Below are positions 9,342 through 19,003 of a stretch of DNA of 64,000 nt, one piece after another. Numbering within the stretch: the first letter of the stretch is position 1; each line of letters begins with the position of its first letter. A program made the position numbers and the translations under genes. Below the pieces are notes generated by a model that saw only the letters and a list, made by a program, of their open reading frames with translations, searched no databases and was not told the origin of the DNA. The stretch is from the NCBI GenBank assembly GCA_964539135.1, contig CAZIFG010000009.1, positions 1 to 64,000 on the forward strand, given 5' to 3'. Origin of the DNA: CAZIFG01 sp964539135. GTDB lineage: Bacteria > Margulisbacteria > Marinamargulisbacteria > GCA-2716485 > CAZIFG01.

Positions 9342-10172
9342 ATGGGGCTTATGTCAGGCAAAAAAGGGATTATTTTTGGAGTGAGTAATAAGCGTGGTAT
9401 TGGATATGCCATTGCGAAAGCCCTTTATGATCAAGGTGCTGAAATTGCCTTTACCTATGCTGGCGAGGTTATGGAAGGACGTGTTCGTCCTATTGCCGAA
9501 GAAATGAATTCTAAGTTGATCCAAACCTGCGATGTTGTGAATGATGCGGAAATTAAAGCGGTGTTTGAGTCTTATAAAGCCATTTATGGCACCCTTGATT
9601 TTGTCGTTCATGCCGTTGCCTTTGCGAATCGTGAGGATTTAACGGGTAATTTATCAGAGGTTTCTAAGGCAGGTTGGGATCTTGCGCTTGGTGTGAGTGC
9701 TTATTCTCTGATTCCCATTTCAAAATATGCCAGTCCTTTATTTAATGAAAAAGGTGGCGCCATTGTGACCCTTTCTTATCAAGGGGGCGAACGCTATGTG
9801 CCTAACTATAATATTATGGCTGTGGCCAAAGCGGCTTTAGAGTGTAATGTTAGATATTTGGCCAGTGAGTTCGGACCTCGCAACATTCGTGTGAATGCCC
9901 TTTCTGCTGGGCCTGTTAAAACCCTTGCCTTTAAGGGTATTTCAGGTGCGGATATTTTGTATAAAATTAATGAAGCCCGATCTCCTATGAGACGAAACAT
10001 TACGCTTGAGGAAGTTGGTGGTGCCGGTCTTTATTTATGTTCTGATTTAAGTTCTGGGGTCACGGGTGAAACGCATCATGTGGATTGTGGCATGCATTCT
10101 GTTTCTATTGTGAAGCCTGATGCTAAAATTATTGGTATTGATGTTGAGGCGGCTGAAAACGCTGAAGCCTAG
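9342..10172 (+). CDS. fabI: Enoyl-[acyl-carrier-protein] reductase (FabI)
   Basis: The 276-residue short-chain dehydrogenase catalyses the last reduction of fatty-acid elongation. GVSNKRGIGYAIAKALYDQG is the FabI-type NAD site. The active Tyr-X6-Lys is YNIMAVAKAALE. SAGPVKTLAFKGI and the C-terminal GVTGETHHVDCGMH are FabI signatures. The start at 9342 has a strong GGAGG 7 bases upstream; an in-frame ATG at 9351 is less likely. It ends in TAG and overlaps the convergent metF-like gene by 4 bases. Confidence 0.95.
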   Translation: MGLMSGKKGIIFGVSNKRGIGYAIAKALYDQGAEIAFTYAGEVMEGRVRPIAEEMNSKLIQTCDVVNDAEIKAVFESYKAIYGTLDFVVHAVAFANREDLTGNLSEVSKAGWDLALGVSAYSLIPISKYASPLFNEKGGAIVTLSYQGGERYVPNYNIMAVAKAALECNVRYLASEFGPRNIRVNALSAGPVKTLAFKGISGADILYKINEARSPMRRNITLEEVGGAGLYLCSDLSSGVTGETHHVDCGMHSVSIVKPDAKIIGIDVEAAENAEA

Positions 10173-10906
10173 ACCTTAAACACGGCATTTAAGTAGGTGT
10201 CGGGATCTACTTTAATGGGCATGTGATAGGTATGTTGATTAAAACGTTCTGCCAGTTTCATTAATTCACGCGATACCTTAATATTTTCGTCTAAAGACAG
10301 TCCAAAATCAGGTGGAAATACAGCTTTATTTCGATTGATCCAATAGGATTTGGAGCTTTCAGATGTTACAGGGGAAATGCCTAAAAATAGTTCCGACTGG
10401 GACAGTTGCTCTAAGAAAATACTGGCAAGATCCAGATCAAAAAAAGGCTGACTGAAAAATCCTTTGGCGCCTGCTTTTAGTTTTTGTTTGCAATAAAAAA
10501 TCTCATCTTTCATGGCTTGGCGATAGGGATCTAATGCCCCATAAATTTTTAGGTTGGGGTATTTTTCTTTTGTTCCTGAGATGACCTCTAGTGTCGTCAC
10601 TTCGTAGGTAATATGGGATAAATCAGGGGCATCTCCTGATACAATTAAAACATGGGTTAGCCCTTTTTGAATTAAATCGCCTATGATTTGGAGTGTTTTT
10701 TCTACAGGATGATCAATGGCGCGAATATGAGGAATGGCAAGTATGCGCTGATCCAATAGGCCCGCTGCTGCCTCATAGCTACGATGTTCGAGTCTTAAAA
10801 CATCTGGAATATTAATGCCTGAAATTTGAGGATATTGCCCTAAAAGTGCTAAGGCATCTGTTTGAAAGGTTTCTTTTTCTCGTGGCACCAGTTCCAGTAA
10901 ATTCAT
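10169..10906 (-). CDS. Methylenetetrahydrofolate reductase family protein (short MetF-like)
   Basis: The 245-residue protein resembles the MetF barrel: ELVPR at the N-terminus, ISGINIPDV, IPHIRAIDH, VSGDAP (usual form RGDPP), and AGAKGFFSQPFFD. It is about 50 residues shorter than E. coli MetF. It probably handles folate one-carbon units with FAD; with the divergent RGD site a related methyltetrahydrofolate-binding function cannot be excluded. It lies just downstream of, and on the same strand as, the YyaL-like gene. Confidence 0.75.
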   Translation of the reverse strand: MNLLELVPREKETFQTDALALLGQYPQISGINIPDVLRLEHRSYEAAAGLLDQRILAIPHIRAIDHPVEKTLQIIGDLIQKGLTHVLIVSGDAPDLSHITYEVTTLEVISGTKEKYPNLKIYGALDPYRQAMKDEIFYCKQKLKAGAKGFFSQPFFDLDLASIFLEQLSQSELFLGISPVTSESSKSYWINRNKAVFPPDFGLSLDENIKVSRELMKLAERFNQHTYHMPIKVDPDTYLNAVFKV

Positions 10907-10945
10907 GACTCTATTCTCGGCTGAGGGTGGGATTATGTCAATTCC

Positions 10946-12733
10946 TTATTTTTTACACGCTAATAGAGGCGGCATTTGACGTATTTCTTCTGCCAAGAGC
11001 CAAAAGCCATAAGCAGAGGGATAGTTTTCAATGTTGGATACCGCCGATTGCATTAAGGCTTTTGACCTGTCCAAAAAATCTGAATTTTCGCTGAGCTGAT
11101 ATAGACGAATGAGGGCATAATATCCCATGCTGTTTCCGGAAGGAATGGCCCCATCATAACGCTCTTTTTGCCTGATAATGACATCGTCTCTATCGCTGGC
11201 ACTCATAAAAAAGCCGCCTTTTTTAGGGTCCCAAAACTTTAAAATGGCCTTTTCCATGCTTGTCTTGGCTCTTTCCAGATACTCCGTTTCACAGGTGGAT
11301 TCAAAAAGTGCTAAACTTGCCACACAACTGCTCATATAATCCATGAGAAATCCGGATTGTGTGGCACTGTGTTGCCATTCCCCATTTTTATAGTGAGCCT
11401 TAGACAGAGATTCCCAGGTTTTTATGGCGGTTTTTAAATAAGCTTTGTCCTCGGTTGCCTGATAGGCCTTACAAAATCCTATAATTAAAAGCGCGTTCCA
11501 ATCTGTCAGTGTTTTATCATCTAAAAAAGGCGCTTCTCGGGTTTTTCGTTTTTCATACAAGGATAGGCGTAGGGGGTCTTCTAAATGAGATAAGGCGGAT
11601 TTGTCTGTTACAAATAGAATATTTTGTCCGTTTTTTTGTCGGCTGGCCTCTTCCTCAAAATTGCCTTCAGGAGAGAGATTAAAGGCGCTTTTAAATGCAG
11701 CCCATGTCTCTCCTAAACTGTCTTGGAGCTCTTCTGTTTTCCAGGTATAAAAACGGCCTTCTTCTCCTTCAGAATCGGCATCTTGAGCGGCATAAAAAAT
11801 GCCGTTTTTAGCCTTAAGTTCACGCTCGCAATAGCTTGCAATTTCATGCAGGGTTTGACGATATAAAGGCTCTTTTGTTTTCACGTATCCTTCCGCATAG
11901 GCCCATAATAATAAGGCTTGATCGTAGAGCATTTTTTCAAAATGAGGTACTTTCCACTCACTATCCGTACTATATCTGTGAAATCCAAATCCAATGTGAT
12001 CGTAAATGCCGCCCAAACGCATGTGAGTGAGCGTTTTGGAAACCATGTCCATAGCTTTAGGGTCTTGCGTTCTGGTATGGTACTGACTTAAAAATAAAAG
12101 GGTGTGCGGGCTTGGGAATTTTGGCGCGCTATGAAAGCCCCCATTAAGGGGATCGAAATGTTGGCTTAATTGCTCGTAGGCGATTGTCGTGATGTTTGGA
12201 TTTAAGACGCGATCCGAGGATTGGATGGACTCTTGGACCAAATTGTAAAATACTTGATTGGCACTCGTTAATATGTCCTCACGTTCATGATCCCAGATTT
12301 CTTTTATTTTTGGAATTAAGTCTAAAAGTCCAATGCGGTATTCATTGCTTTCTTTGGGAAAGTAAGTGCCTGCAAAAAAAGGCCGCTTGTCTGGTGTCAT
12401 AATAATGGTTAAAGGCCATCCCCCTTGCTGTCCCATCATTTGACAGGCACTCATGTATAGGGCATCTAACTCCGGCCGTTCTTCTCGATCTAATTTGATA
12501 TTGATGAAGGCCTCATTCATGAGACCCGCTACAGTTTCGTCTTCAAAGCATTCATGGGCCATCACATGACACCAATGACAGGTGGAATACCCTATAGATA
12601 AAAAAATGGGTTTGTCTGTTTCTTTGGCCCGTTTAAAGGCGTCTGCTCCCCACTCCATCCAATGAACCGGATGGTGCGCATGTTGTTTTAAATAGGGATT
12701 TTGGCTTTCTTTTAATTGATTTTTAGCTGTCAT
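10946..12733 (-). CDS. Thioredoxin-domain protein of the YyaL/SPATA20 family
   Basis: The 595-residue protein starts with the family hallmark SQNPYLKQHAHHPVHWMEW and a thioredoxin-like active site STCHWCHVMAHECFEDE. GQQGGWPLTIIMTPDKRPFF follows, then a six-hairpin glycosidase-like alpha barrel (LGGIYDHIGFGFHRYSTD; VPHFEKMLYDQALLLWAY). The family is conserved from bacteria to humans but its reaction is not established. Its promoter is probably the divergent element shared with priA. Confidence 0.85.
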   Translation of the reverse strand: MTAKNQLKESQNPYLKQHAHHPVHWMEWGADAFKRAKETDKPIFLSIGYSTCHWCHVMAHECFEDETVAGLMNEAFINIKLDREERPELDALYMSACQMMGQQGGWPLTIIMTPDKRPFFAGTYFPKESNEYRIGLLDLIPKIKEIWDHEREDILTSANQVFYNLVQESIQSSDRVLNPNITTIAYEQLSQHFDPLNGGFHSAPKFPSPHTLLFLSQYHTRTQDPKAMDMVSKTLTHMRLGGIYDHIGFGFHRYSTDSEWKVPHFEKMLYDQALLLWAYAEGYVKTKEPLYRQTLHEIASYCERELKAKNGIFYAAQDADSEGEEGRFYTWKTEELQDSLGETWAAFKSAFNLSPEGNFEEEASRQKNGQNILFVTDKSALSHLEDPLRLSLYEKRKTREAPFLDDKTLTDWNALLIIGFCKAYQATEDKAYLKTAIKTWESLSKAHYKNGEWQHSATQSGFLMDYMSSCVASLALFESTCETEYLERAKTSMEKAILKFWDPKKGGFFMSASDRDDVIIRQKERYDGAIPSGNSMGYYALIRLYQLSENSDFLDRSKALMQSAVSNIENYPSAYGFWLLAEEIRQMPPLLACKK

Positions 12734-12741
12734 AAGGTTTT

Positions 12742-12773
12742 AGTGTATCACAATTTAGTCTCTATGATACACT
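12742..12773. promoter_or_regulatory. Divergent promoter pair for priA and the YyaL-like gene
   Basis: The 9-base sequence TGATACACT occurs at 12765-12773 on the plus strand and, as AGTGTATCA, at 12742-12750 for the minus strand, forming a perfect inverted repeat. Each copy reads as an extended -10 box and ends 9 bases (priA) or 8 bases (YyaL) before an ATG. The palindrome is therefore best explained as two back-to-back promoters giving nearly leaderless mRNAs; an operator is the alternative. Confidence 0.6.
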
Positions 12774-12782
12774 GATGACACG

Positions 12783-14762
12783 ATGATCCTTGCCCATGTT
12801 TTAATTTTTAGAGGGGTTAACACGCCCTATACGTATAGCGTTCCGGATTCCCTACAAGAAACACTTCGTGTGGGCATGCATGTTACGTTTTGGTTTGGAC
12901 GCAGTGCCTGTACGGGCCTTGTGATTGCGATTGAAACAGGTGCGCTCTCAGGGACCAAGCCCCTTCTTTCTGTTCAGCCCAAAAAACCGGTGCTTTCGGA
13001 ATCCATAGTGGCCCTTATTATGTGGTTTTCGGAGTATTATCAGTGTACGCCTCATAAGGCTTACCAAACCGTCATTGGCAGCCATTTGCTTCGTAAACTC
13101 AGTGAGTCTAAACCGACCCCTTCCTTAGAAAGCCCCCTTCCCTTAAAGCCTTTTCAGGCACATATTTTTGAAACCATTACGAGAGAAGCCTCTGGATTTT
13201 CTTCTTTTTATGTTCATGGTGTTACGGGGAGTGGTAAAACCGAAATCTATATGCAACTGGCGCAACATTATATTCATTTGGGGGTTCAGTGCTTGATTTT
13301 AGTGCCTGAAATTGCCCTAACGCCTCAATATACCGCTCATTTTCAACGCCGATTTGGGGCCTCTCAGCTGGCGGTGATTCATTCTGGATTGAGTGCTAAA
13401 GAACGGGATGTGGAATGGAATCGTATTTATCATGGAACGGTTGATATTGTGATTGGACCTCGATCGGCTATTTTTTCCCATTTGGATCGTTTAGGACTGA
13501 TTATTATAGATGAAGAGCATGAGCCCAGTTACAAACAAGATTCTCACCCCCGCTATTTTACCCATACGGTGGCAGAATATCGAGCGGCTTATCATCAGTG
13601 CCCCTTGGTTTATGGTTCTGCGACGCCACGCGTACAACTCTATGCCCAAAAAGACCATCCCTTGCCAGGAAAATCGCCTTTAAAAGTTCTCACAATGTCC
13701 GAGCGTGTTTCGAATAATCCCCTTCCGTCTATTGAAATTGTGGATATGAAAGAATCTTATGCCCGAGGGGAGATGCATCTTTTTTCGGATACCCTCATTT
13801 CAGGCATTCAAGATCGCCTTTCTAAACAGGAAAAGGTCATTATTTTATTGAATAGACGGGGATTTTCTCCCTATATTGTGTGCCAAAAATGTGGTAAGCC
13901 GCATTGTTGTCCACTTTGTCATTTGAGTTATACCTATCATCAAGATCGTACCTTTCGATGTCATCGCTGTCATAGTATTACGCCGATGACCATGACCTGC
14001 AGTACCTGCAAAAAACCCAGTCTTTCGTTTTCAGGCACAGGGATTCAAAAAGCAGAATTGGAATTGCGCCGGTTTTTTTCAGAGGCTACTTTGATGCGAT
14101 TGGATAAAGATACGGCCACGACATTTTCTCAGTTGGATACTATTTTGCAGTCCTTTAAGGACCACGGGGATATTCTCATTGGGACTCAAATGATTGCGAA
14201 GGGCCATCATATTGAATCTGTGACACTTGTTGGTGTTTTAGGCATTGATACCACCTTACATTTACCCGATTATACCTCGCCGGAACGCACGTTTCAGCTT
14301 TTGACTCAGGTTGCAGGCCGTGCGGGACGTGGCACGATTCCCGGTCATGTTATCATTCAAACCCTTTGTCCCGATCATTATGCCATTCAGCATGCTAAAA
14401 CCCATGATTATGCCTCTTTTTATGCCCAAGAAATTGGGTATAGACAAAGTTTGGGGTATCCGCCCTTTCAAGCGATGGTGAATTTGGTGTTTAGTGCTAC
14501 GGACTTAAATACTTTGGTGGCTTATTGTGACCATTATAAAACGCTTTTTTTTGCAGGTTTGGGGGATTTAGCCGATGAGATGAGAATTTTTGGACCGGAG
14601 CCGGCACCTATAGAAAAAATTCGTCATCATTTTCGATATCATATGATGATTAAATTACCTCATGCGCATTTACCTGCTTTAAAACAGGTTTTAAAAGGGA
14701 TTTCTGCCCCACCACCTTCTGTGCGTCTTATTTTAGATATTGATCCTATTTCTGTCTTTTAA
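12783..14762 (+). CDS. priA: Primosomal replication restart helicase PriA
   Basis: The 659-residue protein restarts stalled replication forks. Seen are the N-terminal DNA-binding domain (YTYSVPDSL...GMHVTFWFG), Walker A HGVTGSGKTEIY, Walker B IIIDEEHEPSYKQD, the GSATPR motif, a zinc-binding insert with eight Cys (CQKCGKPHCCPLC...CHRCH...CSTC) and helicase motifs GTQMIAKGHH and QVAGRAGRG. Length fits the shorter PriA form. The ATG follows a TGATACACT box by 9 bases and there is no Shine-Dalgarno site, which suggests leaderless initiation. Confidence 0.95.
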   Translation: MILAHVLIFRGVNTPYTYSVPDSLQETLRVGMHVTFWFGRSACTGLVIAIETGALSGTKPLLSVQPKKPVLSESIVALIMWFSEYYQCTPHKAYQTVIGSHLLRKLSESKPTPSLESPLPLKPFQAHIFETITREASGFSSFYVHGVTGSGKTEIYMQLAQHYIHLGVQCLILVPEIALTPQYTAHFQRRFGASQLAVIHSGLSAKERDVEWNRIYHGTVDIVIGPRSAIFSHLDRLGLIIIDEEHEPSYKQDSHPRYFTHTVAEYRAAYHQCPLVYGSATPRVQLYAQKDHPLPGKSPLKVLTMSERVSNNPLPSIEIVDMKESYARGEMHLFSDTLISGIQDRLSKQEKVIILLNRRGFSPYIVCQKCGKPHCCPLCHLSYTYHQDRTFRCHRCHSITPMTMTCSTCKKPSLSFSGTGIQKAELELRRFFSEATLMRLDKDTATTFSQLDTILQSFKDHGDILIGTQMIAKGHHIESVTLVGVLGIDTTLHLPDYTSPERTFQLLTQVAGRAGRGTIPGHVIIQTLCPDHYAIQHAKTHDYASFYAQEIGYRQSLGYPPFQAMVNLVFSATDLNTLVAYCDHYKTLFFAGLGDLADEMRIFGPEPAPIEKIRHHFRYHMMIKLPHAHLPALKQVLKGISAPPPSVRLILDIDPISVF

Positions 14763-14782
14763 ATCATGTTATAATTTCGATC

Positions 14783-15730
14783 ATGACACTTTTTCTTTTG
14801 TTTTTATTGGGTTTCTTTTTATTGTGGAAGGGTGGAAGCTTTTTGGTCAATGGCGCCGGTATTATCGGTAAGGCCTTTCGAATTTCGCCGGTTATTTTAG
14901 GGGCTACCTTACTTACTTTTGGGACCTCTGCACCGGAATTAATGATCAGCGTTTTTTCTGGCATTTCAAAACAGCCTACCCTTCTTATTGGCAGTGTTTT
15001 GGGGAGTAATATTGCCAACTCTTTTTTAATTTTGGGGCTTTGTGCGGTTCTGATTCCGCTTAAAGTAGATACGTTTTCCTTTAAAAAGGAATTATGGGTG
15101 AATGTGGCGGCGTCTTGTTTGTTGGGGCTACTCGTTTTTTTTCCACATGCTCAAGGTCTTTCTCTTTCTAGACTGGATGGTGGCCTTCTTATCCTTGCTT
15201 TTGTTGGCTTCTTGGTGTTTTTAGCTAAAACCAGTGATGCCGATTTGGAACTTTCCCTATCAGAGTCTCAAACCCATTCTCTCTACAAAGGGGGCTTTTT
15301 CTTTCTTTTAGGAGCTATTTTATTGCCTCTTGGGAGCTATCTTGTGGTTCATTATGTTCGATATGTGGCCTTGTATCTTGGGATGAGTCAATCCTTTGTT
15401 GCCCTGTTTATTGTCGCCATTGGGGCCTCTTTTCCAGAACTTGTCACCACTTTAATGGCGGCGCGTCAAAAAAAGTTTAAATTGGCAGTGGGCGCCATTA
15501 TTGGGTCTAATATTTTTAATCTTTTGTTGGTGATGGGGGTTGGAAATTTGATTTATCCTATTCAAATTCCCTCTTTTTTTAGTTATGAACTGAGATTGGT
15601 TTGCCTTTCCAGCGTTCTTTTATTGTTTTTATTGGAATTCTCTAAAAAACATACGATTTCTCGATTTAGAGGGCTTCTTTTTCTCGCCTTTTATGGGGTT
15701 TATTTGGCCTATATTTGGATGAGAGGATAA
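14783..15730 (+). CDS. CaCA-family sodium/calcium exchanger (YrbG-like)
   Basis: The 315-residue integral membrane protein has about ten hydrophobic segments. It carries the two inverted alpha-repeats of Na+/Ca2+ exchangers: LLTFGTSAPELMIS with GSVLGSNIANS in the first half, and AIGASFPELVTTLMA with GAIIGSNIFNLL in the second. It probably exports Ca2+ in exchange for Na+ or H+. It follows priA by 20 bases and precedes the O-antigen ligase gene by 6, so these are likely co-transcribed. Confidence 0.9.
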   Translation: MTLFLLFLLGFFLLWKGGSFLVNGAGIIGKAFRISPVILGATLLTFGTSAPELMISVFSGISKQPTLLIGSVLGSNIANSFLILGLCAVLIPLKVDTFSFKKELWVNVAASCLLGLLVFFPHAQGLSLSRLDGGLLILAFVGFLVFLAKTSDADLELSLSESQTHSLYKGGFFFLLGAILLPLGSYLVVHYVRYVALYLGMSQSFVALFIVAIGASFPELVTTLMAARQKKFKLAVGAIIGSNIFNLLLVMGVGNLIYPIQIPSFFSYELRLVCLSSVLLLFLLEFSKKHTISRFRGLLFLAFYGVYLAYIWMRG

Positions 15731-15736
15731 AAAGAA

Positions 15737-17464
15737 GTGATTTCTCTAATCGGATTTTCTTCTCTTTTATCTTTTTTCTTTTTATGTTATTTCCCTTTTT
15801 CTTATTCTCCTTTTTTAACGGGAAGAGGGATTTTGTGGGGTGTTTTTTCAGCTTTAGCCTGTTTTTATTTGGCCCGCTCTTCGAAACTGATTTTGCCTTC
15901 AAGACGTGTTTTAGCCTGGTTTTTCCTTGGGTTTATGTGGATGAGTTTCAGTGCGCTTCATACTCAGACTCCTTTTCTATCCTTGCAAACGACTTTTCAA
16001 TTTTTGGGGGCGTTTATTCTTTTTTTAGCAGGTATTTCTTGGCTGTATACCGGTAATTCAGCACAGAAACGTCAGTGGATTTACTATACGATTATTGGGC
16101 TGAGTTTGATTCATTCTCTTATCGCGATTGTTCAATATTTTTTATATCCCGGTCGTGCGATTGGTGTAATGGGCAATTCAGAATTCTTATCTTTCTTTTT
16201 GGCCTTCTCTCTTTTTTTAGTGATTGATTTAATTCAGGGGACCGTTTCGAAAGGCCTATTTTTGCCCTCTGATCCAAACCTAGGCGTTTCGCACCAGCCC
16301 CTTAAGACCCGATCTGTATTTTATTGGGTTTTACCACCCCTTCTATTGGGGCTTTTTGCTACTTTTAACAAATCTACTTTCTTTGTCTTTTTTGTTTTGC
16401 TCTTGACGCTGTGTCTTAAACGAAAAAAGTACCTTTATGTCGGGCTTTTAAGTGGTCTTGCGCTTTCGTTTGTGGCCCTATTTTATACCTCTTTTATTCA
16501 CTCGGTTTTGGGACGGTGTTTGGTTTGGGGGAGTAGTCTTTTTATGATGTATAGAGCACCTCTTTTTGGAACTGGCTTGTCTCAATACTCCTCTTATTTC
16601 CTTCAGGGTGTTTTTGATTTATTTCATCATTTCCCAGGTTTATCGCCCCTTCTGGGAACCTATTCAGGGGTTGTGGGAGATGCTCATCTTATTTTATTAC
16701 AATTTGGGGTAGAATTGGGGATTCTGGGCTTTGTATGGGCTGTTGTTGGGATTGGCTATCTTCTTTATACCACGCAGTCTTTTCCTGCCCTTTCTAAATG
16801 GGTTATCTATTTTATTGTGTTTAAAATGATGATTACGGTTACTCTTTTTTCTCTTACCAGCTTGGCGGTGATTGTTTTGGCAGGTATTTTATTTGTTCCT
16901 CATTCAGCCATGCGCGTTTCGAATTCTGCCCCTTCTTTTGGACGTTTTCTCGCTTTGGGATGGTTGATGCTTTTATTTTTGTTATATGCCTGGACTTGGA
17001 CTTCTGATCTTTCTTATACCAAGGGCATGCAGGCGCTTCGCAATGATGATTTACTCTCTGCTCGGTATTATTTTTTACATAGTTTACTTATTTTTCCCGA
17101 TCATCCATTGGCACAACTGGATTTGGCTTATACCTATTATTTGCTTTCTGATCTCACTCACTTGAATTTTGCGCTTCAAAATGGTCGACGCATTTCTTCC
17201 GATTTAAATATGAGAAAATGTGAGTCTGAAATTTCTTTTTTACTGAACCGTCGTGAAGCCGCTAAAAAAGGGTATTTATTTTTGCATCAGGTTTTACCTG
17301 ATCATTTAGAGCCCCCCCTTCGATTGGCCCTTATTGAATTTCAAGACGGTCATTTGGAGGCTTCGAAACGCTATGCTCAAGTCGTTTTAGACATTCATCC
17401 CCGTCATCATCATCCCAATCATCCTCGGTTTAGACAACTGGCTACCGAAATCTTAAAACACTAG
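15737..17464 (+). CDS. O-antigen ligase/polymerase-like membrane protein with TPR tail
   Basis: The 575-residue protein has about a dozen membrane helices (residues ~1-430). It shows the Wzy_C/O-antigen-ligase signature: a conserved Arg with RCLVWGSSLFMM...PLFGTGLSQYSS, followed by GDAHLILLQFGVELGILG. The last ~140 residues look like two or three TPR-type helix pairs (LAQLDLAYTYYLLSD; EPPLRLALIEFQDGHLEASK). GTG start at 15737. It probably attaches or polymerises a surface polysaccharide in the periplasm; which glycan is unknown. Confidence 0.75.
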   Translation: MISLIGFSSLLSFFFLCYFPFSYSPFLTGRGILWGVFSALACFYLARSSKLILPSRRVLAWFFLGFMWMSFSALHTQTPFLSLQTTFQFLGAFILFLAGISWLYTGNSAQKRQWIYYTIIGLSLIHSLIAIVQYFLYPGRAIGVMGNSEFLSFFLAFSLFLVIDLIQGTVSKGLFLPSDPNLGVSHQPLKTRSVFYWVLPPLLLGLFATFNKSTFFVFFVLLLTLCLKRKKYLYVGLLSGLALSFVALFYTSFIHSVLGRCLVWGSSLFMMYRAPLFGTGLSQYSSYFLQGVFDLFHHFPGLSPLLGTYSGVVGDAHLILLQFGVELGILGFVWAVVGIGYLLYTTQSFPALSKWVIYFIVFKMMITVTLFSLTSLAVIVLAGILFVPHSAMRVSNSAPSFGRFLALGWLMLLFLLYAWTWTSDLSYTKGMQALRNDDLLSARYYFLHSLLIFPDHPLAQLDLAYTYYLLSDLTHLNFALQNGRRISSDLNMRKCESEISFLLNRREAAKKGYLFLHQVLPDHLEPPLRLALIEFQDGHLEASKRYAQVVLDIHPRHHHPNHPRFRQLATEILKH

Positions 17465-17471
17465 GACTTTT

Positions 17472-18701
17472 ATGAGTTACGGATCTTTTATGGCACTGAT
17501 TCAAAAAAAAGGCATAGGCCAACATATGGGCAAATGTCTCATGCCGGAAGATTTTCCGGATTTTTTTAAGGGATTTCAAGACCCTGATATTCCGCTTTCA
17601 AGTAAGGCAACCCTTTTAACCGCTCTTTTATTTTTAGACCCTACCCCTGATGAGGCTTTACTGATTCAGCGCATTCAATCGGATGCAGGGGCTTTAATTC
17701 CTTTGCCTTTGCATGTTTTACTCTTTACCCCCAAAGCGCCCAATTTTTTTATTTCGTGTATTCATCGCATTTTAAATCGGGAAACACTGTCTTATGAGGA
17801 GATGCAACTTTGTTGGGATTTTATTTTTAATTCGGATACGCCTGATTTTTTAAAAGCCTCTTTTTTAGAAGCTGAAAGACTTAAGCGTGAGAGCTTAGAT
17901 GAAAATTTGGCCGCTTTGGATTATCTTTGGAATCGTACACAGCGTTTGCAAACAGATTTGCCTGTTATTGTTGATCTATCTACTTCTTATGATGGTCTGA
18001 CCCGAACGCCTTTTTTACTTCCTTTTGTGGCTATGACTTTGGGAAAACAGGGTATTCCTACCCTTCTTCATGGCATAGATGATATTGGTCCTAAACATGG
18101 GGTTAATTTTCATAAGGTGTTACAGGAGATGGGTTATCCCATTCCGACTTCTTTGGAAGAGGCGTTTTTCCATCTTAAAGACCCTCAAAAGGGCTGGACC
18201 TATGTGGATCAAGCTTTGTTCCATCCTGAACTTTATGCCTTAAAACAACTGCGATTGGATATGCTCAAACGTCCGATGATTGCCACTTTAGAAAAGTTTT
18301 TACAGCCTATTCGAGCCCAAAATGGCAATTTTATCGTGACAGGGTATACGCATCCAGCTTATAAAGAAATGACGGCAAATTTACTGCTTCGTCAACATAA
18401 AGTGAATCAGTTTTTATGTTTTAGAGGTGCAGAGGGTGCTGCTCAACTGCCCATTGATAGACGTACGCCTTTTGTATCCTCAGTTTCTATGCCCCATCTG
18501 GAGGGGTTTTTGTCGCCTGAGTCTTTTGGCTTTTCTAAACATGAAGGGCTGATTTCTTCGGAGGATGCTTCTATTGAAGCGTCTATTCGCCTTGGAAAGG
18601 CCGCTCTTGAAGGCATACCAGGACCGTATACCGATTTATTGAATTATACTGTGCGTACTATCCTTCTTTTTTTGGGCTTGAAACACCCCGCCTCGGGCTA
18701 A
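17472..18701 (+). CDS. TrpD2/YbiB-like glycosyltransferase-fold protein
   Basis: The 409-residue protein has the anthranilate-phosphoribosyltransferase fold: a helical N-terminal domain (LSSKATLLTALLFLDPTPDE) and a PRPP-site-like stretch VIVDLSTSYDGLTRTPFLLPF with PKHGVNFHKVLQEMGY. It lacks typical TrpD sites and has no trp neighbours. E. coli YbiB (TrpD2) binds nucleic acid rather than making tryptophan, and this is the likelier role. Seven bases separate it from the preceding gene. Confidence 0.7.
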   Translation: MSYGSFMALIQKKGIGQHMGKCLMPEDFPDFFKGFQDPDIPLSSKATLLTALLFLDPTPDEALLIQRIQSDAGALIPLPLHVLLFTPKAPNFFISCIHRILNRETLSYEEMQLCWDFIFNSDTPDFLKASFLEAERLKRESLDENLAALDYLWNRTQRLQTDLPVIVDLSTSYDGLTRTPFLLPFVAMTLGKQGIPTLLHGIDDIGPKHGVNFHKVLQEMGYPIPTSLEEAFFHLKDPQKGWTYVDQALFHPELYALKQLRLDMLKRPMIATLEKFLQPIRAQNGNFIVTGYTHPAYKEMTANLLLRQHKVNQFLCFRGAEGAAQLPIDRRTPFVSSVSMPHLEGFLSPESFGFSKHEGLISSEDASIEASIRLGKAALEGIPGPYTDLLNYTVRTILLFLGLKHPASG

Positions 18702-18951
18702 GTGGGCTTTGTCTTATATCTGAAGCCGCTTTAGAGTGTTGTTTTACAAAAGGTTCTATAGTAGTGGCATTTCTTTGAAGCTCTCCCACGCGTCTTGGAG
18801 AAGGTAACGGTAAGGCTTTCATTTCGCCATTATCCTGTAACACTTTCCCTGTCTCTACACTGGGTGTATCGGCTCTATAAAAGTTTAAGATTTCACCGTC
18901 TATGGTTTTTTTTACCATCAATCTTGTTTGACTGGGCATTATTTTTTTCAT
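18658..18951 (-). CDS. Small hypothetical protein
   Basis: This 97-residue basic protein (MKKIMPSQTRLMVKKTIDGE...) has no family I recognise. Support is an AAAGGA element 9 bases before the ATG and its position in an otherwise empty ~300-base interval. Its 3' end overlaps the end of the TrpD2-like gene on the other strand by 44 bases. The C-terminal third is Ser/Pro/Lys/Arg-rich and probably disordered. It may also be a spurious frame. Confidence 0.4.
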   Translation of the reverse strand: MKKIMPSQTRLMVKKTIDGEILNFYRADTPSVETGKVLQDNGEMKALPLPSPRRVGELQRNATTIEPFVKQHSKAASDIRQSPLSPRRGVSSPKKEG

Positions 18952-18990
18952 CTTGTTTTTTCCTTTATGTTCAATGTGATCGTGCTTTAG

Positions 18991-18996
18991 TATAAT
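18991..18996 (+). promoter_or_regulatory. -10 box of the U32 peptidase gene
   Basis: A consensus TATAAT lies 7 bases before the ATG at 19004. There is no room for a ribosome-binding site, so the mRNA is probably leaderless. It also overlaps the alternative ATG at 18995, which argues against that start. Confidence 0.55.
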
Positions 18997-19003
18997 GCTT
19001 TTT

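Noticed and set aside
17472..18701. Anthranilate phosphoribosyltransferase TrpD
   Set aside because: The fold is similar, but canonical TrpD sites are changed and no trp genes are adjacent; TrpD2/YbiB fits better.
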